Assembly: GCA_963666755.2 (NCBI GenBank)
Contig: CAXXGW010000009.1
Span: forward strand, 2,418,001-2,482,000
Source of the DNA: CAXXOK01 sp963666755
Lineage (GTDB): Bacteria > Bacillota > Clostridia > Christensenellales > Aristaeellaceae
Length of the DNA stretch: 64,000 nt
Direction: 5' to 3'
This document shows, in pieces, positions 33,301 through 41,261 of this stretch. Within the stretch, counting starts at the first letter, position 1. The number at the start of each line of letters is the position of its first letter. The notes beneath the pieces were generated by a model. It was not told where the DNA came from, did no database searches, and saw only the letters and a list, made by a program, of their open reading frames with translations. Made by a program: the position numbers and the translations under genes.

Positions 33301-33953
33301 CCGCAGGGCTGTTGGCCGGGATGTCCAACGACACGGCCCAAAGTGGAATTACGGATGCAGTGGAAACCCTGCAAACGGAGATCGGCAGCGCCTTTGACCT
33401 GACGGATGCCGGGCGGGATGCGGCAGACACGTTTGCACGCGGGCTGCAGAGCGGCAGCGCGACCGTAACCAGCCGTGCAAGAACCGTTGCTCTGGCCGCA
33501 AAGGGGGCCATGTACCAGTATTCCAGTTTCTACGCTGTGGGCCAGAACAACATGCAGGGATTCATCGACGGGTTAAACAGCAAAAGGGGCAGCGTAACCG
33601 GCACCATGAGTACCCTCATGAAAGCGGCCATTCAGGCCGCAAAGGACGCGTTGGATCAGCACAGCCCCAGCCGTGTGTTTCAGGAGATTGGCGCATATTC
33701 GGCCATGGGCTACGAGCTGGGCTTCGCCGGACGTATGGAACAGGCGGAAAAGGTCATTCAGGAACGTCTGCTGCGCACCGCACAGGTCCCGAAAACATCT
33801 GGCTCGGAGACCACCGCGGAGACGCGCTCCCATCGGGAAACGGGCGCCATCCAGTTTACACAGTACGTTTATGCCAACGAAACCAGCTACGCCGGGCAGC
33901 AGCGGGAAGCCGCGCGGCAGGCAAGGCTGCTGGCCCGTAAGGTGAGGGAATAG
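30288..33953 (+). CDS. Tape measure protein
   Basis: 1221 aa from ATG at 30288 (GGGGAGG upstream), the longest gene of the tail module, setting tail length. Coiled coil at the N-terminus, phage tape-measure core around FSGVISGETEGLKSLGIVMS, two hydrophobic segments at about 435-505 (GFVMTMTSLV, VVAVGIAVGLLTAGLIALVG), and two repeats of the HSPxR type near the C-terminus (FDSHSPARTMIPVGEDI, LDQHSPSRVFQEIG). Confidence 0.93.
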   Translation: MAAREIKTQLVLDGEKDYRAGLETAYKAVGQLGRELKLTQARFLENADSMEAQRAKAEVLRREIARQEDIIRSLSERIRFADSAYQGNTEAQELYAQKIDKAMRTLTRMKQELGTTETAMESMRQSTQGAARGLDQAEASARDMGSAAKAAQERVEKLSGGFTVLKGAVSNLLADALRRGAAELKDFLGGSVDLASDLQEVDNVVTTSFKGATAEVKAFADQAATQFGLSSLAAQRYSGKLGAALNAIGLTKQAAEMSTTLTGLSGDLASFWNMTADESYGKLFSGVISGETEGLKSLGIVMSDTNLQAFALSQGIKKKTSAMTADEKVLLRYQYVLDATREAQGDFAKTAGGYANQMRIATLQTENAESAFGQKLLPTVNRVVGQFNTWMQSDYAKTLIARTAEETGKFAEGSLTVLGTTLGWIIEHMETLKAGAASIGIGFMAAKVTGFVMTMTSLVRTLKAASQATGLLNAVMAANPVVAVGIAVGLLTAGLIALVGSYESLDDKLKNLKLNVPKASVDAVTEGINAGIAAADSTHEVIVRVRADTQNLKEQLDGFLDEDSTGGGKLTRKEYKAVSKYVNETVQKDIDAAKKTMAKQKEDFQASLRAIVDDNGNSAFSEERAAELADGLSARTKGLMTELDGYRNDYIALAKAIYKDGRTPTEAEIENLNTLLDKIGEVRIRLSEMQDSATQVLKARTERVKAGNGTERDFGEAVGYVQQMYRNEAADRHAANETAIAQLQSSIDSWSALLDQGNLSAEETHTTTENLRKARKDMADLFTADEGIDTTVFAQQQQELETLFTGMAKENPEAAAALAGYARLYDQYQLFVKSLASGDGFEPGEKKALLTPENLKEYLGLDMTQADINKMFDDPALYDIDVDQYLMQMRAAMEEKIGEAKGTTDNPMLAYLQTMLDSGSLEGLDVTTLDGSLAEALKTIDLIGRGTQVGGDLVDGITAGIGQRAGALTSADLVSLRDAVIAQTRMVFDSHSPARTMIPVGEDITAGLLAGMSNDTAQSGITDAVETLQTEIGSAFDLTDAGRDAADTFARGLQSGSATVTSRARTVALAAKGAMYQYSSFYAVGQNNMQGFIDGLNSKRGSVTGTMSTLMKAAIQAAKDALDQHSPSRVFQEIGAYSAMGYELGFAGRMEQAEKVIQERLLRTAQVPKTSGSETTAETRSHRETGAIQFTQYVYANETSYAGQQREAARQARLLARKVRE

Positions 33954-33956
33954 GCG

Positions 33957-34838
33957 ATGCAGGAGCGGCTCTATTACAAAACAGCCAATGGATGGATCAC
34001 AGAATTTTCAGTCCATTCGGATTTTCATGTGAACGTGTCGCGGGACGTGGACGGCCTGAATGATGTGGACAACAAAGTATACACCACCACGACCATCGGA
34101 CAGGACGGGGAAAGCTATGTATCCGGGTCCATTCAGGCGCGCAGCATCGAAATTACCGGCCACCTGCGCACCACCTCGCCTGAGCGGCGCATGGCCCTGC
34201 GGCAGCGCCTGAACCATGTGATGAGCCCCAAGCAGCAGGCGGAGCTGATCTACGTGTGCGGAAGCCTGCGGCGGCGGATACCCTGCTATGCCGAAGCAGC
34301 CCCGCACTACACAAACAGCCGGTTTCCGCAGTTTGTGATCCAACTGACGTGCCCCGACCCGTTCTGGACAGATGAAACCGTGGAAGCCACCCGTGTAGCC
34401 GAGTGGGAAGGCGGGATGATCTTTGACACGACGGATGGGCTGGAGCTGGCCGACGGCTGGGTGATCGGCAGCCGTACCGGCGATCTGATTGTGACGGTAC
34501 CCAACAACGGGGATGTGGCCTGCGGCATGACCCTTGTGTTTGAAGCCGAGGGCAGGGTGGTTAACCCCGTGATCCGAAACGCCGAAACACTGGAATTTAT
34601 CCGGCTGGAGACGGAGATGAGCGGCGGCGACCGAATCGAGATCACGACCGGATACGGGGAAAAGGCGGTGGTGCTCACCCGCAACGGGGCACAAACCAAC
34701 CTGTTTCGCACGCTTGACCCCGAATCCACCTTTCTGCAAATGCAGGTGGGAGATAACCTGTTTGCCTGCGACGCGCAGGAGAATGTGGCGAACCTGACGG
34801 TGACGATCCGCTACCAGCGCCGGTATCTGGGGGTGTAA
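33957..34838 (+). CDS. Distal tail protein (Dit)
   Basis: 293 aa. Siphovirus distal tail pattern: an N-terminal beta barrel (SIQARSIEITGHLRTTSPER) with PFWTDET at about residue 140, then a galectin-like C-terminal part (LIVTVPNNGDVACGMTLVFE). Forms the hub between tail tube and tip. Confidence 0.85.
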   Translation: MQERLYYKTANGWITEFSVHSDFHVNVSRDVDGLNDVDNKVYTTTTIGQDGESYVSGSIQARSIEITGHLRTTSPERRMALRQRLNHVMSPKQQAELIYVCGSLRRRIPCYAEAAPHYTNSRFPQFVIQLTCPDPFWTDETVEATRVAEWEGGMIFDTTDGLELADGWVIGSRTGDLIVTVPNNGDVACGMTLVFEAEGRVVNPVIRNAETLEFIRLETEMSGGDRIEITTGYGEKAVVLTRNGAQTNLFRTLDPESTFLQMQVGDNLFACDAQENVANLTVTIRYQRRYLGV

Positions 34839-34840
34839 GC

Positions 34841-35947
34841 ATGGAGCTTTATGTGTACGACACCGACCTGAACACGCTGGGTGTGATTGAAGAAATCAGC
34901 TCGCTGGTATGGACGCGGCGTTACCAGAAGGCAGGCGAGTGCAACCTGCTGATCCCCTTCCGGGAGGATTATGCCGCGCTGCTCCAGAACGGGCGGCTGC
35001 TGCTCAAGCACGGCGGAACCGAAGCCATGCAGGTATATAGCCGGGAGATCAGCAAAAACGGCCAGGGCGCGGATCAGATTGAAGTGCTGGGAAAAACCCT
35101 GATGTGGTGGCTGGACTGGCGCATCGCGCTGGATCGGATCATCAGCTCCGGGCTGAGCGGGCGTGCGATAGCGCAACGCCTGATCACGGAAAACCTGATC
35201 AGCCCTGCAAACGGCAACCGCAGAATCCCACGGCTTTCGCTTACGGTATCCGCGGAGGAAGACGCGCCCATTGCGGATTATGAGAGCGAAGAACACAGCA
35301 GCGTGTTGGACTGTGTGGAAAGCATCCTGCAAACAGCAGCCCTGGGCTTTCGGGTACAGACCAGCCTCAAAGAACGGCTGCACCGCATGGATGTGTTCCG
35401 CGGGCGCAATCTGACGGCAAGCCAGTCTGAAAATGACGCATGCATCTTTTCCACAGCGTTTGATACACTCGGGGCGCATGCCTGTACCCATGGAACGGAG
35501 GCTTACCGCAGCACGGCCTATGTTTTCGGCGCGGAACAAACCGTAACGATGGGCGACGAAGCCGCCGGGCTTGCGCGCCGGGAAATCGCGGTCGAGGCGG
35601 GCGACATCGCCCAGACCTACACCGACGAATCGGGCGTGGAGGTGACGCTGAGTCCCGGGCAGCTTACCAACATGCTGAACCAGCGCGGCGCAGAAGAACT
35701 GCAGAAAGCGCTGGAAGAGCTGACCTTTGAAGGGACGCTCAACCCCGCCGGCCAGATGCGATACGGCCACGATTTTAACATTGGCGACCGGGTGACCTGC
35801 GCAGACCGGCGCTGGGGAATATCGCTGGATGTGAACATTTCCGAAATTACCGAAACGGATCAGGGGAACAAAAGTGAAATTCGCCTGACGTTTGGGAGCG
35901 GCACACCAACGCTCCGGCAAACCATCCGGCAGATCAGCAAAAGGTAG
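34841..35947 (+). CDS. Tail tip protein, ReqiPepy6 Gp37-like
   Basis: 368 aa. LYVYDTDLNTLGVIEEISSL, VWTRRYQKAGECNLLIPF, VLGKTLMWWLDWRIAL and FNIGDRVTCADRRWGI follow the siphovirus ReqiPepy6 Gp37-like family, a short tail-tip (Tal-type) protein. No lytic domain is fused to it. Confidence 0.85.
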   Translation: MELYVYDTDLNTLGVIEEISSLVWTRRYQKAGECNLLIPFREDYAALLQNGRLLLKHGGTEAMQVYSREISKNGQGADQIEVLGKTLMWWLDWRIALDRIISSGLSGRAIAQRLITENLISPANGNRRIPRLSLTVSAEEDAPIADYESEEHSSVLDCVESILQTAALGFRVQTSLKERLHRMDVFRGRNLTASQSENDACIFSTAFDTLGAHACTHGTEAYRSTAYVFGAEQTVTMGDEAAGLARREIAVEAGDIAQTYTDESGVEVTLSPGQLTNMLNQRGAEELQKALEELTFEGTLNPAGQMRYGHDFNIGDRVTCADRRWGISLDVNISEITETDQGNKSEIRLTFGSGTPTLRQTIRQISKR

Positions 35948-35956
35948 GGAGCGCGC

Positions 35957-36931
35957 ATGGGTGAAAAATCGAGTTTCTTTAACAGCATCAGCAAGGATCG
36001 AACCTATAAGGCGGAAGATTGGGCGGAGTACTTTGCCACCTTTGTAAGCAACGGCGTGGCGCTGCAGGGCAACGGTACGCTTGCTGTGACCGCCGCGGGC
36101 GGCAGCATGAGCGTTTTGCTGGGGAGCGGGAGCGCCTTTATCAACGGGTACCGGTACGCAAACACAGCCGCCTTGCCGCTGGACATCCCCACAGCCCACG
36201 CCAGCCTGAACCGCATTGACGCGGTTATGATTCGCTGGAACCGTACGCTGCGGGCGATCAATGCGTATGTGGTGGCTGGAACCCCCGCGGCAACGCCTAC
36301 TGCCGAAGCACCGGCGCGCACGGCGGATATCCATGAACTTTGCGTGGCGCATCTCTATGTGGCCGCCGGCGCCACCAGCATCGCACAGGGTGCGATTACC
36401 GACACGCGGCTGGACAGCAGCGTGTGCGGGGTTGCCACCATGATTGGAGAGCTGGATACCTCCACGCTTTATACGCAGATTCAGGGAGCGCTGGCCGGGT
36501 TTCAAACCGACGAGGAAGCCGCATTTACGGCCTGGTCGGGAGCAACAAAGGCAGCCATGAACGCCTGGACTGCCACGGAGCAGGTGGCGTTTGCCGCGTG
36601 GTTTGCCACCGTGCAGAGCACGCTGGGGAGCGACGTGGCCGGGAACCTGCTCAACCTGATTAACCGCTACAAGGCCCGCAACGCCATGGTGACGCTGACC
36701 GCGGCGGACTGGGTGGCGGGCGATGGCGTGTATACGCAGACCAAATCGGTAAGCATCGTACCGGCCAGTTGTGCGCTTCACGCATCCCCTGCATGGGCAA
36801 GCCGGGAGGCGTATAACGATGCGGAGTGCGGTGTATCGGCGGCAAGCGCGGGCAGCGTGACGTTTACGGCCACAGCTGTGCCGACGGGCGCGCTGACGGT
36901 CAATCTGTCTGTTTCGGAGGTGGATGCGTAA
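35957..36931 (+). CDS. Baseplate upper protein or receptor-binding fibre
   Basis: 324 aa. Opening SSFFNSISKDRTYKAEDWAE, YFATFVSNGV and a repeated beta region (MSVLLGSGSAFINGYRYANT, RIDAVMIRWNR) match upper-baseplate proteins of Gram-positive siphophages. An Ala-rich helical stalk (AFTAWSGATKAAMNAWTATE) joins a small C-terminal beta domain that may bind receptor. Stop and next start overlap by one base. Confidence 0.75.
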   Translation: MGEKSSFFNSISKDRTYKAEDWAEYFATFVSNGVALQGNGTLAVTAAGGSMSVLLGSGSAFINGYRYANTAALPLDIPTAHASLNRIDAVMIRWNRTLRAINAYVVAGTPAATPTAEAPARTADIHELCVAHLYVAAGATSIAQGAITDTRLDSSVCGVATMIGELDTSTLYTQIQGALAGFQTDEEAAFTAWSGATKAAMNAWTATEQVAFAAWFATVQSTLGSDVAGNLLNLINRYKARNAMVTLTAADWVAGDGVYTQTKSVSIVPASCALHASPAWASREAYNDAECGVSAASAGSVTFTATAVPTGALTVNLSVSEVDA

Positions 36932-37959
36932 TGGCGGTCATGATTTTCAACCACGGCGGCGGCGGGCAGGGGCTTTCCCTGCGCGTGCAGGTGGGCACGG
37001 TGCAGCCGACCGGGTCGGCGGGGATGCTCTGGGTGAATACCGCCACGGCCAGTAACCATTGGGCGGCGGCGGTTGCGGCCCCGGCAAGCCCGGCGGCCGG
37101 CGATCTGTGGGTGCAAATGGATGCGGTCAGCGCCAACGTGATCGAACTGCTGCGCAAAAATTCCACCCGGATCAATGTACTGCGCGTGATGCAGTATGAC
37201 GGAACCGCGTGGCAGGCGGTGGAAGCCTATTACCACGACGGTACCGACTGGACGCAGATATCCCGCACATTTAACCCCGATACGGACATCGCCTATACCG
37301 GCACAAAGGCCCTGCTGGACGATGGGAGCGGGCATTGGCGCGTGAAGTTCCTGACCAGCGGGGTGCTGACGGTGGCGCAGCCGGTGCTGATCGACGCGTT
37401 TCTGGTGGGCGGCGGCGGGGCCAGCTCCAGCGGCGCGGGCGGCGCGGGTGCCTATACGGGCACGTATAGCTCTGTGGCCCTCAGCCCCGGCACCAGTTAC
37501 CCCATTACGGTGGGCGCGGGCAGCGCGTCCATGGGCAGCGCAGGAGGGCAGACAAGCGCGTTCAGCCACACGGTCAATGGCAGTGCGGCGCACGCGAACT
37601 ATCAGGGCGGCGCGGGCGGCTCCGGTGGCGGCGGCTACGGGAATGCCACCGCAAAGGGCGGCGACGCCGGGTATGACGGCAGCGCCGGGCAAACCACAAA
37701 CGGGAATTATCCCGGCGGCGCCGGGCAGAGCACGACCACGCGGGAATTTGCGGAGGCTTCCGGGGCGCTGTATGCCAGCGGCGGCCCCGGCATGTATTAC
37801 GTGGATACGGCAAACATGGCGGGCGCGCCCGCGCCGGGCGGCAGCGCAGTCAATCAGGCAGGCGCGGCCAACACCGGCAACGGCGCGGGCGGCAACAACG
37901 GTGGAAACCTGCCGGGCGGCAGCGGCATTGTGGTGATCCGCGACCAGCGCGCGGCGTAA
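36931..37959 (+). CDS. Glycine-rich tail fibre or adhesin
   Basis: 342 aa from ATG at 36931. The first 155 residues form the attachment part (LWVNTATASNHWAAAVAAPA). From there Gly/Ala/Ser-rich loops (LVGGGGASSSGAGGAGAYTG, GGAGGSGGGGYGNATAKGGD) end in GGSGIVVIRDQ, the pattern of phage fibre tips with polyglycine helices. Probably binds the host surface. Confidence 0.75.
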   Translation: MAVMIFNHGGGGQGLSLRVQVGTVQPTGSAGMLWVNTATASNHWAAAVAAPASPAAGDLWVQMDAVSANVIELLRKNSTRINVLRVMQYDGTAWQAVEAYYHDGTDWTQISRTFNPDTDIAYTGTKALLDDGSGHWRVKFLTSGVLTVAQPVLIDAFLVGGGGASSSGAGGAGAYTGTYSSVALSPGTSYPITVGAGSASMGSAGGQTSAFSHTVNGSAAHANYQGGAGGSGGGGYGNATAKGGDAGYDGSAGQTTNGNYPGGAGQSTTTREFAEASGALYASGGPGMYYVDTANMAGAPAPGGSAVNQAGAANTGNGAGGNNGGNLPGGSGIVVIRDQRAA

Positions 37960-37973
37960 GGGGGTTGGAAAGC

Positions 37974-38237
37974 ATGCAATATGCGGTGATTGAGAATGGC
38001 GTGGTGGTCAATGTGATCTGGCTTGACCCGCGCAACGCGGCGGACTTCCCGGACGCGGTGCCTGTGGGCGAGGTGGCGGCAGGCATCGGGGATAGTTACG
38101 CAGACGGAGCCTTCTGGCGTGATGGAGCGCGACTCCTGACGCCGCTGGAGGCGGCGAAGGCGACCATTGCGACGCTGGACGCGGCGGTGCTGGATTTGGA
38201 GTATCAAAACGCGCTGCTCGCCCTCGGACTGTCATAA
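37974..38237 (+). CDS. Small fibre-associated protein
   Basis: 87 aa from ATG at 37974. YAVIENGVVVNVIWLDPRNA and GDSYADGAFWRDG form the small beta domain of phage-tail accessory proteins; the end is helical. Lies directly after the fibre. Confidence 0.6.
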   Translation: MQYAVIENGVVVNVIWLDPRNAADFPDAVPVGEVAAGIGDSYADGAFWRDGARLLTPLEAAKATIATLDAAVLDLEYQNALLALGLS

Positions 38238-38250
38238 GGGGAGGAATACG

Positions 38251-38382
38251 ATGTTGTATCAGGTGATTTCCCGGTTGATCGACCGCGGGGCGGTGGACGG
38301 ACTGCGCGGGAAGGTCGATGTGCTCTATGCGGTTGGACGGTTGACGGACGAGGAGTACCAGACGCTGGTCGGGCGATTGTAA
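38251..38382 (+). CDS. XkdX-like microprotein
   Basis: 43 aa, ATG at 38251 with GGGGAGG upstream. LIDRGAVDGLRGKVDVLYAV, GRLTDEEYQTLVG is the XkdX pattern seen after tail fibres in Firmicutes phages. Function unknown. Confidence 0.7.
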   Translation: MLYQVISRLIDRGAVDGLRGKVDVLYAVGRLTDEEYQTLVGRL

Positions 38383-38470
38383 CGATTTTCAGGAAAATCC
38401 CGAACGTCCGGGAATTTCATACGCAGGGGGCAGGCTGTCGGGCCTGCCCTTTGCCATGGGAGGAATGCGG

Positions 38471-39280
38471 TTGACAATCCAGCTTTCGGCGCTGATGGCG
38501 CAGGTGGAACAGATACGATCGCTGGCTCCGGTATACGCTGTTGGCGGCACGGGCGCAAGGGGTACATGCGACTGTGTAGGCCTGTTGATGGGTGCCATGA
38601 TGCGTGCCGGGCATGCCGCTTACCCCATGCACAGCAGCAACTACTTTGCCCGCTACCAGACGGTGAACCTGACGCCGCATACCGAAACCGGCGCGCTATT
38701 TCTGGGGGAAGTGCTCTATAAGGCTCGCGCCCCCGGGCAAAGTGGATACGACCTGCATGAGCGCTACCTGCAGGGCGGGCGTTACTGGACCGGCGACACG
38801 CTGGACTACTATCACATCGGACTTGTCACGGCCCTGCAGCCGCTGACCATCACCCATTGCACGCTGGATGCGAAGGCGGGGATCAACGGCATCACCACCG
38901 ATACGCGCCTGGGCGCATGGGCGTTCGGCGGAGCCTTGAAGGGCGTGAACTACACACAGGGAGGGATATCAACCATGGCTGCATTGTATGACGCAAAAGT
39001 GGTAACCACAGGTGGAGCCCTGAACATTCGCACGGCAGCCGCCAAGGGCGCCTCGATTGCCGGCAGGGCCGCGAACGGCGCTCTGTTGCAGGTGTTGGAA
39101 GAGACCGACGACACATGGGCGCATGTTTACTGGAACGGCGTGGACGGCTACGCCATGCGGGCTTACCTGAGCCGCATCTCCGATACCACCGACGAGGCGG
39201 CGACTGCCAACGGAACGGTGGCCCTGAATCTGACCCCAGCGGAAGCCGCAGCGCTCAAGGCGATTGCGGCCCGGTTATAA
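38471..39280 (+). CDS. NlpC/P60-type endolysin with C-terminal SH3b domain
   Basis: 269 aa from TTG at 38471, seven bases after GGGAGG; ATG 38456 lies before the ribosome site. Catalytic Cys in GTCDCVGLLMG, catalytic His in DYYHIGLVTA, so an NlpC/P60-like peptidase or amidase. A linker (VNYTQGGIST) leads to an SH3b wall-binding domain (LYDAKVVTTGGALNIRTAAA) and a C-terminal helix. An internal start at 38975 could make the binding domain alone. Confidence 0.82.
   Translation: MTIQLSALMAQVEQIRSLAPVYAVGGTGARGTCDCVGLLMGAMMRAGHAAYPMHSSNYFARYQTVNLTPHTETGALFLGEVLYKARAPGQSGYDLHERYLQGGRYWTGDTLDYYHIGLVTALQPLTITHCTLDAKAGINGITTDTRLGAWAFGGALKGVNYTQGGISTMAALYDAKVVTTGGALNIRTAAAKGASIAGRAANGALLQVLEETDDTWAHVYWNGVDGYAMRAYLSRISDTTDEAATANGTVALNLTPAEAAALKAIAARL
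38975..39280 (+). CDS. Possible internal-start product: endolysin cell-wall-binding domain alone
   Basis: In frame inside the endolysin gene, GGGAGGG (38959-38965) stands about 10 bp before ATG at 38975, exactly at the domain border. It would give 101 aa holding only SH3b plus the tail helix. Secondary products of this type are known for clostridial phage endolysins (for example CD27L and CTP1L). Confidence 0.55.
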   Translation: MAALYDAKVVTTGGALNIRTAAAKGASIAGRAANGALLQVLEETDDTWAHVYWNGVDGYAMRAYLSRISDTTDEAATANGTVALNLTPAEAAALKAIAARL

Positions 39281-39319
39281 CGCCCGGTTCGACACCGGGC
39301 ACAGAAAGGCTGGAATGGA

Positions 39320-40066
39320 ATGATTTTTCACTCGGCACAGAATAAAGCCGACATCTATCACGGGGACAGTTTGGAGGTGCTGCCAACGCTCACGGGCGGC
39401 TACTCCATGGTGATTGCCGACCCGCCTTACGCATCCGGCGGCGGCAGCATCCGGGACAAGCAGCGGCCAACAGGCGAAAAGTACGCCAAAGACCCCCGCT
39501 TCAAGGATTTCGAGGGCGATGCAAGGGATCAGCGCAGCTGGGTATCCTGGATGGCGCGCTGGATGAGCGAAGCCCGGCGCCTATGCACCGACACCGCGCT
39601 GATTGCGGTTTTTACCGACTGGCGGCAGCTGCCCAGCGTGACCGACGCGATGCAATGGGCGGACTGGCTCTGGCGCGGCATTGTCGTCTGGGACAAGGTG
39701 AACCCACGCCCGCAGCTGAGCCGCTATAAGCAGCAATGTGAGTTTGTGGTCTGGGGCTCACGCGGTGCCATCCCCACACAGCCGGGTATCGGTGTGCTGC
39801 CCGGATTGTACAGCTACACCATGCCCACCGGCCCCCGCAGGCTGCATCAGACGGAAAAGCCCGTGCAGCTGCTCAGCGACCTGCTGGCAATCTGCCCTGC
39901 TGGCGGTCGCGTGCTGGACCCCTTCATGGGTTCCGGCGCAGCGGTAGAAGCCGCGCTGCGCACCGGGCATGATGTAACGGGCATAGAGATTACCGAGCAC
40001 TATTACAACATCTCCGCCACCAGGCTGGAGGCGTTCGCCGACCGCATGGAAACCCAGGCATCATAA
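39320..40066 (+). CDS. Site-specific DNA methyltransferase in the lysis module
   Basis: 248 aa. DNA amino-methyltransferase motifs: VIADPPYASGG (motif IV), VLDPFMGSGAAVEAALRTGH (motif I), GIEITEHYY and HQTEKPVQLL (motif X-like), in the order of beta-class N6-A/N4-C enzymes. Placed between endolysin and holins, unusual for this module. No restriction partner nearby, so probably an orphan protecting phage DNA. Confidence 0.85.
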   Translation: MIFHSAQNKADIYHGDSLEVLPTLTGGYSMVIADPPYASGGGSIRDKQRPTGEKYAKDPRFKDFEGDARDQRSWVSWMARWMSEARRLCTDTALIAVFTDWRQLPSVTDAMQWADWLWRGIVVWDKVNPRPQLSRYKQQCEFVVWGSRGAIPTQPGIGVLPGLYSYTMPTGPRRLHQTEKPVQLLSDLLAICPAGGRVLDPFMGSGAAVEAALRTGHDVTGIEITEHYYNISATRLEAFADRMETQAS

Positions 40067-40081
40067 ACAGGAGGAGCAGGG

Positions 40082-40438
40082 ATGGATGCGCTTAGCTTTG
40101 AGAGCCTGAAAACGGCTGCGGTGGTTATTCTCCTCCTTCTGGGAGGGCTGGGTACCCTTGGCAAAGGGGTGGATGTGATCCGCGGTTTTCGCAAACCGCG
40201 TGTGGATCAGGATGCAACCACCAACAAGCGGCTGGACGAACAAAAGGCGATGTTGGACAACGACAAGCGCCGCCTGGACGCGCACGAAGCCCAGCTGGGC
40301 GAACTGCGCCGGATGGAGCAGGTGCAATGTGTGGCCATGAAAGCGCTGCTGAGCCATGAGATCAACGGCAACAGCGTGGATAAGCTCCGCCTTGCCAATG
40401 ACCAGCTGGACGCCTTCCTGATCGGCATGGGGAAGTGA
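40082..40438 (+). CDS. Membrane-anchored lysis-module protein
   Basis: 118 aa. One N-terminal membrane helix (AAVVILLLLGGLGTLGKGVD), then a basic coiled-coil part. Size and place suit an accessory holin or spanin-like function in a Gram-positive phage; not proven. Confidence 0.5.
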   Translation: MDALSFESLKTAAVVILLLLGGLGTLGKGVDVIRGFRKPRVDQDATTNKRLDEQKAMLDNDKRRLDAHEAQLGELRRMEQVQCVAMKALLSHEINGNSVDKLRLANDQLDAFLIGMGK

Positions 40439-40442
40439 CAAA

Positions 40443-40742
40443 ATGCGTAAAACAAGCAGGAGAGCCCGTGCGCCTGACCGGCGGTATGTGCAGTTTTCTA
40501 AAATTATCATTGTGGCGGTCACCGCATCGGTAACCGTGCTTTGCGCGGGCGGGATGGTCCTGTGCTTTGCGTTGCGGGACACCGCCGCCATGGTGGAGCT
40601 CGGCCGGGCATACATCAGCTATGCCATTGTTGCGTTTACCGCATACAGCGGTAACAGCGCGGTGGAAAAATGGCTGGTGCGCAAATACAACGGCGTACTG
40701 AACGAGTTTGACGGCAATGCCGACGATACGGCTTGCGGATAA
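40443..40742 (+). CDS. Two-helix membrane protein, possible holin
   Basis: 99 aa. Basic N-terminus then two hydrophobic helices (FSKIIIVAVTASVTVLCAGG, AYISYAIVAFTAYSGNSAVE). Holin-like size, between two other membrane proteins of the lysis module. Confidence 0.5.
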   Translation: MRKTSRRARAPDRRYVQFSKIIIVAVTASVTVLCAGGMVLCFALRDTAAMVELGRAYISYAIVAFTAYSGNSAVEKWLVRKYNGVLNEFDGNADDTACG

Positions 40743-40754
40743 GGAGAAGGTAAC

Positions 40755-41207
40755 ATGAAAAAGGTGCTTTGGATGATGGTTTGCGTGATGCTGGTGCTGC
40801 TGTGCACGAGTGCGATGGCCGAGACGGCTATCGACACCGGCGCGATTGTGACGCAGGTGGTGATCTGGGTGCTGTGCGGCGCGTTAACCGTGCTGGGTGG
40901 CATCGCCACATGGGCTGCGAAACGTTATGTGATCCCCTGGGTGCAGGAGGTAGCCGCGCCCTGGCTCAAACAGCACCAGCTGCTGGAAGCGGCCAAGGTG
41001 GCCGTGGAATATGCCGAGGCCGTAGTCGGCCGGTTTAATGGAGAAGAAAAGCTGAAGCTGGCCCTGACGGTGCTGGAAAGCAAAGGCTGGAACGTGAAGA
41101 GCGAAGAAGTGTTGCAGGCCGTGAAAGCCAAGTGGCAGGAACTGGATTTGGCACAGGTGGCCGCGGGGGTGAAGGGAGCGGTGGAAGCTGAAAGCAACAG
41201 TATCTAG
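40755..41207 (+). CDS. Holin, LLH/superfamily 6 type
   Basis: 150 aa. A signal-like first helix (MMVCVMLVLLCTSAMAETA), a second helix (VVIWVLCGALTVLGGIATWA) and an amphipathic C-terminal half (AAKVAVEYAEAVVGRFNGEE) follow the LLH holin layout. Last gene of the lysis module, before a terminator. Confidence 0.75.
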   Translation: MKKVLWMMVCVMLVLLCTSAMAETAIDTGAIVTQVVIWVLCGALTVLGGIATWAAKRYVIPWVQEVAAPWLKQHQLLEAAKVAVEYAEAVVGRFNGEEKLKLALTVLESKGWNVKSEEVLQAVKAKWQELDLAQVAAGVKGAVEAESNSI

Positions 41208-41216
41208 ACTAAAAAA

Positions 41217-41258
41217 TAGAGCAGCCCTCAGCCAATGGGGCTCAGGGCTGCTTTTTAT
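41217..41258 (+). terminator. Terminator of the late operon
   Basis: AGCAGCCCTCAGCC pairs with GGCTCAGGGCTGCT (one mismatch) and is followed by a T-run; an A-run precedes it, so it can also stop the convergent gene. Confidence 0.85.
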
Positions 41259-41261
41259 TTC

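Noticed and set aside
34811..36781. 656-aa open frame on the minus strand
   Set aside because: Shadow of the tail tip and baseplate genes; no ribosome site and no recognisable domain.
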